Assembly: GCA_029339195.1 (NCBI GenBank)
Contig: JAPTJF010000051.1
Coordinates: 124,001-188,000, forward strand
DNA: 64,000 nt
Direction: 5' to 3'
From: Micractinium sp. NFX-FRZ
Taxonomy: Eukaryota; Chlorophyta; Trebouxiophyceae; Chlorellales; Chlorellaceae
The notes under the pieces were generated by a model. It ran no database searches. It saw nothing but the letters and a program-made list of their open reading frames with translations, and was not told the DNA's origin. The number at the start of each line of letters is the position of its first letter. Position 1 is the first letter of the stretch. Made by a program: the position numbers and the translations under genes. Below, piece after piece: positions 57,588 through 64,000 of the stretch.

Positions 57588-58210
57588 GAGGCGGCAGCAG
57601 TGGCGCGTGCCTGGCGCCAGCTGGCGGCACCCTTAGTGCAGCGCATGCGAGAACGCGCGTGAGCGTGCGCTCGCTGTGGTGCATGCCAAGGCGCTGGCGC
57701 ACACCCTGTTCCTCCCCACGTTTCCCTTGCTCTTTCCGCTCCCGCTTCTGCCCCCTCTCTCCTGCACCTCACCTTCCTACCAAACCCCAGCCCCTGCGCG
57801 ACGCATCCTTTTTAGGCTCTCGGTTCAGCGTGACATTCACGCAGCGCGCCGCCGCAGCGGGCCGCACCAGCCGGTGTAACGCTCACTCAGAACTGGACCG
57901 CTGGGGCATGCACTGTGGGCAGGCTGGGCAAGGAAGTGCGGTGTGGTTCAACAAGGCGCAAGTGATGCCTCGGACATCGCATTGCATTGGTTCAAAGCGG
58001 GGGCGACGTGCTGTACTGGTTTGGCGGTCTGCTCAGCGCGCCACAGCATAGCTCCATCCATCTGTCCGGCTTCTCGCCTTCATTCGTGTTCAAAGTCACA
58101 TACCAGCGCTGCATTCGTGAACCAGGAGCACAGCGACCACCCCTCGCTGCCCAAGAGCGGCAGGCCCCTCGCCTTCTGCAGCGGCCCGCCCAGCAGGGCG
58201 GCAGTGCATC
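57588..58210. other. intergenic region, bL28c to RRM/RS gene
   Basis: 623 bp. It contains the bL28c TGTAA at 57875 and then a probable promoter for the gene starting at 58211. No other gene was seen. Confidence 0.5.
57875..57879 (+). terminator. TGTAA polyadenylation signal, bL28c gene
   Basis: TGTAA on the + strand, 288 nt past the stop codon. Confidence 0.65.
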
Positions 58211-61200
58211 ATGGGGGACCGCTACGTTACCATAACGCGCCCCAACGATGGCGACTTCAACGGCTCGCCCCGTAAGTGCTGCCTGCTTGTCGCGCTGTTG
58301 CCCTCTCGGTGATGGCCGCTGCGGGGCCTAGGTGCCGAAGAAGTGCGTGATGGGGCTCAATGAGCGCGGGGAAGCAGCGGAAGAGCAATGGACGGCGGCA
58401 GCTGGGGCCGCCCTCCCTCCGCCACCGCCTGCTGCCTCGCCTTCCGCTCACCAACCCCTGTGTCGCCTTTTCCCCTTCCTGTGTTCAGGCGGCTACCGTC
58501 CGGGGCCCCCCGAGCCCTCCAGAACCGTCTACGTGGGCCAGCTGCGCTATGGTGACAACCTGCCTGCCTGCCGCACGCTGCCCGGCCCCGCTGCTCCGCC
58601 TGCTGCGGGTGCACGCGCCCTGCGGGCTCTGGCCACCGCCACGAGCCGCTGCCAGCCAGTGGGGGCCTCAAACATGCCCCTTCTCTTGATGCAGACACTG
58701 ACGAGAAGACGGTGCGGCGCTGGTTCGAGGCCTATGGCCCTGTTCAGTCTGTGAAGGTGAGAGACGCCCTTGCTAGCCAACTGCAACAATGGAGACCCGT
58801 CTCGATCATTTCAAAACTCCGTAACACTGGCTGCATGAGCAGCACTAGGGGCTGAAGGGTGTGGGCCAGCGTGCGAGCGCCTCCATGCTCATAGTTGCTG
58901 CTGCAGCCTTGCTGCTTGCTTGATCGCCCCTCCGTGGTGACCTTGCTCTGCCTGTGCACGCTGCACCTACCTCGTGCCTTCTGCGCCCCACCCCTGCACA
59001 CCAACCGCCCCACACTCATCGCTCACCAGCCTGCCTTCACCCGCTGCGTGCCTCCCATCCAGTCTTCTGTGCACCCACCAGCCCCTGCCGCTAGTCATCC
59101 TTTTCTTCACTCCATCCCTCATGTGCCACCCGGAGGCGGGGCGAGACACCCAGCCCCCCCACCCAAACCTCCTCCTCCCTTCTATGCCCCCTCCTCATCT
59201 ACGAACCGGAGACGGGCTGGTCATCCTCACTCTGACCCACACTTTGCTTTGCACCCACCAACCTGCCCCCTTACTTCCTTCCTCCCCTCCCACCCCCCTG
59301 CAGCTCATCTACGACAAGGAGACGGGGCGGTCCAAGGGCTTTGGGTTTGTGACTTTTGACGACGACCGCGACGCGCGGGACGCGCTGAACGACGCGGGCG
59401 GGCGCGACCTGGATGGCGCCGCCATCAAGGTCAACATTGCGCACGGGCCGGCCGCGATGGCCGGTGGATTCGGGGGCGGGCGCGGGCGTGGCAGGTGGGC
59501 GGGCAGGGGGAAGGGTGTGCCGGGGGTCCCAGCATTGGGGGGACGGGGGAGGCTGGGGGGCTGGGGTGTCAGGGCGGCGGGCGCGTGCACAGTCAGTCGG
59601 ATGGGGCAAAGGCTGTGCCGGGCATTGAAGCCAGCACAGCATGTGTTGTTGGCCGTCTGCTCCCCCCTGCGATTGCTCCGGGTGGAGGGGGACGGGGGCG
59701 AGGGCCTCCCCGGCCCGCTGGCACTCACCGCCCACCCTCCCTGCAGGCCCAGCAGCTCCCTGGCTTTATACTGTTCTACTTCAGTCTCGCACGCTTCTTA
59801 CGACTATATGCACTGCCGCCACAAATTGACTGGGCGAGGGTTCTGCTGCCACCATGCACCTGCCACTCCCCGCATTCCGACACGGGTGCTCGGCTTGCGC
59901 TGCCACCGAGCAGCGCTGAGCAGTCTTGGGCACACCCCTGCTCTCTGCGTCAGCAGCCCAACTCCTTGGCGATTGGCATTCACAAAACATGCGGATTGAT
60001 TCGGGCTCAGCATGCCTGCTCAACTGTGGAGGCGCACCTTTCTTGGAAGCCTCTGCACCCTGGGTCAGCGCAGCATGCCTGCTCCAGTGACAGTGTGGCT
60101 TGGCAGCAGTGAGGGCTGCTTTCAGAATTATGAATGAGAGGGCGCGACACATACAGTTACCATTTCGGGCACGTCACATCCCCTGTGTCCTTGGCAGACG
60201 GCAGTGCGGTTCTCTTCTGGGGCACTAGCCGCGGTTCTCTCAGTGTTATGTGTCACATCTGGCTCCACATGTCTGCGATTCTATCTACAAGCTCTGCCAC
60301 CTGACTCTTCCTTCATTCCACGGCGCCCCCAAGGCAATAGCACCTCCGCCTCCACTCCCCGCCCGCCCCTCCTCCGCTCCTCAAGGCATCCCGCACATCT
60401 CCCCCTACTGGGATCGGTTGCACGCGTGTGCAGGATGGGCGGCGGCGGCGGCGGCAACTTTTACGGCGGGCGTGGCGCACCGTACCGCCCGCCGTACGGG
60501 CGCGGGTTTGACCGGCGCACCAGCGGCGGGCCAGCCGGCGGGGGTGGCGAAGACCGCTACTCGCCTGGGCGCTACTCGCCCCGTGGCCGCTCCCGCAGCA
60601 GGAGTCCCGGCAGGTACGTGGCGTGGGGCAGTATGAGGCTACAGTGCCAGCTCGCGCCTCCCCTTGTGCGCAGTGCCGTGCCTACTGTGCATGCCTGCCC
60701 TGCTTGGCGCTCAGCCACCACTCTGCCTGCCTGCCCTGCCAGCAGGAAGCACAGGACGGCCTGCTTTCTTCTGCTGTGCTCTCAACGAGCCGTTCTGCCT
60801 GCTTTGTCTCTCACTTTTTCTCATCCTCCAGGAAGCACGAGCGTGACGAGCGGTACGACGACGCCGAGGAGCACCCCAAGCGGCGCCGCCAGTCCTCCCC
60901 ATCCAAGTGCGCTGCCAGCAATGCATGCTTGGCAAGCGTGTGTGTGTGTGTTTGTGTGCACGTGCTTGTGGCACAAGCGGGCAGCACTGCCTGCTGGCAT
61001 TGCTCAGCCATATCTGGGTGCGCCTCGTTTTCCTTGGTTGCCCTGCTGTGCGGCCAGAGCTCTCTCAGCCCAGCCTCGCCACCTCACACGGCCTTCTCAC
61101 CCACTGTTTCTGGCTGCTCTTGCCCTTCCCTGCAGGTCGCGCAGCCCAGACAGCCGCAGCCAGAGCCGCAGCCCGCAGCGCAGCCTGAGCCGCAGCCCCG

Positions 61201-62822
61201 GGGCACGCAGCGCCAGCCGCAGCCGCAGCGGCACGCGCAGCCCCAGCCGGCAGCGCTACTCGGCCTCACCGCCGCCGGTCTCAGACAGGCCGCAAGAGGA
61301 GTCTGGCGCGGCTGTTGCGCACGCCCCGGCGCCCGTCGCCCCGACACCCTCCGACCAGCCCAACTCCTCGCTGCCCTCGGCCCCGGCGGCCGCAGCTGCA
61401 GTGGCGGAGCACACACCGCCCGTCAGCGCGCACCCGGTGCGGCTGGCCCCGCCGGCGGCGGCAGCGGCGGCAGGCGGCGGCGGCGGCGGCGCCTCTGGTG
61501 GCAAGCCTCCTCCCTCGCTGGAAGCCGTGAAGAAGGAGCTGCTGCGGCTGAGGAGGCAGGAGCAGGAGCTGGGCGGGCGCGTGCGCACCCTGCAAGGTGG
61601 GCTGGGGGCTGGGAGCTGGGGCTGGGGTGGGCTTCATGGTTTCAGGGTGGCAGGATTGGCTGGTGCCTGTGTGCATGTGGCCACTGTGCTGGTAGCAGTG
61701 CAGTGGGCTGGCCTCAACTGGCACGCTTTTGGCTCACACCCTGATCACCCGCCCTTGTGTGTGCAGATGAGCTGTCCAAGAAGGAGCGCCAGCTGGCGCA
61801 GCGTGACCACGACTTGGCTGAGGCGCAGGCACAGCTGCGGGCGGTGCAGCCTCAGCTGGAGACTTACAAGCAGTGGGTGGCAGGTGAGCAATGGTAGGGG
61901 CGTCATTCTTGCAGCGCAGTTTTGCTGGCGGCCGGCGGGTGCTGTCAGCACAGCGGAGTGACACCGAGTGACAGCGGGCAGGCCATGGCCTGCTCGCCTG
62001 CTTGCCCAACCCCACTATCCTGACTGTTCTCTCCCCCCCGCCTGCTCCCGCTCCCCTTGCAGACCTGCTGGAGGGCGCCACCAAGCTGGCCAGCAGCCGC
62101 AGCGCTGCCGCCGCCGCCAAGGCGGACGCGCGGCGGCATGAGGAGTCCCTGGCCGCACTGCAGCGCAACATAGTGGGCGAGGCGGAGCGGTCTGGGCTGG
62201 AGCTGCCAGGTGGCATGCTGCATTACGTGGAGGATGAGGATGCGGCCTGGGAGCAGCTGGCGGCCACGATTCAGGAGAGCGAGCGGGTGGCGGCTGCCGA
62301 GGCGGCGGCAGGTGGCAGCGCCGGGCGCGGGCGGAATGGTACAGCGGCGGGGCAGAGGCAGCAGCAGCATGAGGAGGAGCAGCAGCAGTCCCCCGAGATG
62401 CAGCTGCAGGCGGCGATGCAGGAGGCGGCAATGGAAGGTGGGTGCGGGCTGCGTGCAGGAAAGCGCGTGGGGGACTTCACTTGCTTGGCTCTCCTGCTCA
62501 CATGCCTGCACATTCGCCGCAATGCCCCGCATGCCAGGCCTCGTCACTCCCTGCCTGCAGCCTGCCTGAGCGCGCGCCGCCTGCCTGCCTGCTGTCCTCC
62601 CCTGCTGCTGATCTTCAGGCATTGACGACGCGTGATACACCCCACTTCTCCGCCACCGCTGCACCACCCTGCCCACGCCCGCCTCCCACGCCTGCTCCCC
62701 TCCTCCCCACCAGAGGACAAGCCTCTGGCTGTGGGAGCCGCCAAGGGCTGGGCCCCGGCTGCAGCCCCGGCAGCGGCTCGCCCCGCTTTGAGGGTGTCAG
62801 GTTCAAGGTGCCCCCGCCGTGA
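58211..62822 (+). CDS. SR-type splicing factor: RRM, Gly-rich and RS domains, coiled coil
   Basis: Exons 58211-58271, 58489-58551, 58695-58756, 59304-59494, 60434-60613, 60832-60906, 61136-61596, 61767-61883, 62063-62437 and 62716-62822 give 563 aa in frame. An RRM spans roughly residues 31-110, with RNP2 TVYVGQL and RNP1 KGFGFVTF. A Gly/Arg stretch (GGGRGRGR, NFYGGRGAPYRPPYG) follows, then RS dipeptides (RGRSRSRSPGR; SRSQSRSPQRSLSRSPG), an Ala/Pro linker, and coiled coils (LEAVKKELLRLRRQEQELGG; LSKKERQLAQRDHDLAEAQ). The C-terminus is SPRFEGVRFKVPPP. The architecture suggests a nuclear pre-mRNA splicing or U1-associated factor; the exact orthologue was not recognised. Intron 4 (59495-60433) is long for this window. 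The last exon has two possible acceptors two bases apart. Confidence 0.85.
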
Positions 62823-62912
62823 GCCGGGGAGGCCAGCAGCGGCCTGTTCACCTGGCGGCAGCGGCAGCAGCAACGTTGCATTCTCACACTCTTTTGACTC
62901 CCTGTGCGTGGT

Positions 62913-62917
62913 TTACA
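62913..62917 (-). terminator. TGTAA polyadenylation signal of the right-edge - strand gene
   Basis: TGTAA on the - strand, ~455 nt past its stop at 63371, inside the 3' UTR of the convergent RRM/RS gene. Confidence 0.5.
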
Positions 62918-62982
62918 AGATGTTAGAAGGTCGCAAACCAACTCCCCAAAATCGCATGCCTGTCCCAAAGGAGCTGCATGCT

Positions 62983-62987
62983 TGTAA
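62983..62987 (+). terminator. TGTAA polyadenylation signal, RRM/RS gene
   Basis: TGTAA on the + strand, 161 nt past the stop at 62820-62822. Confidence 0.6.
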
Positions 62988-63370
62988 ACGAAAGCAGTTT
63001 CAAATGTAGCACAAGAACAGCGAAGAGAAAGACAATAGATAGGAGAGTGGCAGGCGCAGGCTTACAGTGCGCAGTTTGGGCACATATTGAGTGGGAGAGA
63101 AACGAACAGGCACCTTTAAGGTCTTGGGGTGCTGCGTGATCACGAGGCAAAATCATGTCTTGGGGTGAGGCATGTCTGTATTTGAGGAGGAACTTTGTTA
63201 AAAATCCCAGAGGTACAAACGAAAGAGCATTGGAAGGAAGGAGAGGGGGGCCAGGCATTAGCCACGCGCAGCGCTTGCAGCAGCGTTTTGTTGCCTGCCG
63301 CTGGAGGTACGCCCCTCGTGCCAGGCGGCGCGCAGGAGCGGGTTGGGCACCACCATGGTGCCAGGCAGCA

Positions 63371-64000
63371 TCACTCGGTGCCGAAGCAGGACAGGTGGGC
63401 CAGGGTGGCCAGCACCTCCTCTGCAGCGCGCTTGCCGCAGCCCACCGCCACGCGCACCCACTCGTGCAGCTCAGCAATGGGGTACTTCAGGCCGCGGGGG
63501 TCTGCAGGCAAGGTGATTGAGGCAGGCGGGAAGTGGGAGAGCAGGCGGGCAGTGGGAGGGCGCCAGGGCAGCGCAGCGCAGGACAGGGCAGGGGCAAGGC
63601 TCGATGGCAGGCAGTGCCGAATCAGCGCTGCAGGGGGGGTTGTGCAGGAGGCTGGGGCCCGTCCAAAGGGCGCAGGGCCTCCGCCCGTCCGCCAGCCCAC
63701 CTGCCCCAAGCGCACCTGCCACCCGCTCGCCGCCAGCTCCAAAGGTGTACGTCGCATGCTGCGCGGTCTCCGCACGGTTGGCCTCGTGCCACACGCAGGC
63801 CAGGAAGAGCGCCACCGTGGGAGGCGGCGCACACCGCAGGCTGACGGGCAGCGCCATCTGGCAGCCGCCCTGCACGAGGTGGTAGGCTCCGCTGCCGTCG
63901 GCGGCGGGCACGCCCCACACACCCACGCTGAACACGCCCGCCTCCAGGGCGGCGGCGTGCAGCTGCGGGTCGCCCAGCAGGATGTCCTCGAAGCGGGCGG
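63371..64000 (-). CDS. 3' part of an unidentified gene (partial at right window edge)
   Basis: Two exons, an incomplete one from 64000 (continuing beyond the window) to 63716 and 63501-63371, phase 1 junction, stop TGA 63373-63371. The upstream exon reads RFEDILLGDPQLHAAALEAG, then VFSVGVWGVPAADGSGAYHL, and HEANRAETAQHATYTFGAGG. The last exon ends AVGCGKRAAEEVLATLAHLS then CFGTE. Strong G/C third positions support coding. No family recognised; the N-terminal part is outside the window. Confidence 0.7.
   Translation of the reverse strand, partial: PPASRTSCWATRSCTPPPWRRACSAWVCGACPPPTAAEPTTSCRAAARWRCPSACGVRRLPRWRSSWPACGTRPTVRRPRSMRRTPLELAASGWQVRLGQVGWRTGGGPAPFGRAPASCTTPPAALIRHCLPSSLAPALSCAALPWRPPTARLLSHFPPASITLPADPRGLKYPIAELHEWVRVAVGCGKRAAEEVLATLAHLSCFGTE

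Noticed and set aside
60204..61961. 585-codon + strand open frame
   Set aside because: It reads through at least three introns of the RRM/RS gene; only parts coincide with real exons (60434-60613, 61136-61596).
1..64000. tRNA, rRNA, riboswitch or transposase genes
   Set aside because: None recognised on reading both strands; no cloverleaf with conserved A/B boxes and no transposase motif was seen, though a dedicated tRNA scan was not possible.

Overview
This window is a stretch of nuclear genome from a GC-rich green alga, most likely a Chlorella-like trebouxiophyte. The evidence is dense spliced genes with many short exons, donors of the G|GTGAG or G|GTGCG type, TGCAG acceptors, strong G/C preference at third codon positions, TGTAA polyadenylation signals downstream of several stops, and a nuclear gene for a plastid ribosomal protein (bL28c). 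Most gene models below were built by hand from reading frames, splice sites and intron phases. Where exon coordinates are listed, every junction keeps the frame.

Layout, left to right: the 3' end of an unidentified + strand gene (83-832); delta-1-pyrroline-5-carboxylate dehydrogenase (ALDH12 type, - strand, 18 exons, 8720-1910); a small unidentified + gene (9292-10391); a MYND zinc-finger protein (+, 11428-14030); a large degenerate protein-kinase-like gene with a nuclear-type tail (+, 14427-20943); two small divergent paralogues of an unknown family, head to head (- 22311-21587 and + 22616-23367); a small protein with possible PABP-C/MLLE-like helices (-, 24511-23495); an FAD-dependent monooxygenase (-, 27567-24809); a short uncertain gene (-, 28276-27742); a secreted glyoxal/galactose-oxidase-type copper radical oxidase (+, 29117-34245); a PPP4R4-type HEAT-repeat phosphatase regulatory subunit (-, 40275-35288); cytosolic-type valyl-tRNA synthetase with a GST-like N-terminal domain (-, 35 exons, 55959-40790); plastid ribosomal protein bL28c (+, 56174-57587) sharing a short divergent promoter with the synthetase; an RRM/RS-domain splicing-factor-like gene (+, 58211-62822); and the 3' end of an unidentified - gene (63371 to the window edge).

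The genes are ordinary housekeeping and regulatory genes and do not form an operon or cluster. The unusual signal is in the introns. In the ValRS gene, the P5C dehydrogenase gene and the RRM/RS gene, many introns contain tandem, diverged copies of the adjoining exon edge together with its splice site. They look like decoy acceptors or donors left by repeated local duplications across exon-intron junctions. I count more than a dozen such loci and list them separately. Other points of interest are a dimeric ~290 bp repeat in the last ValRS intron, several candidate GC-AG introns, a GST-like domain on an algal ValRS, a kinase with altered catalytic motifs, and the head-to-head paralogue pair.
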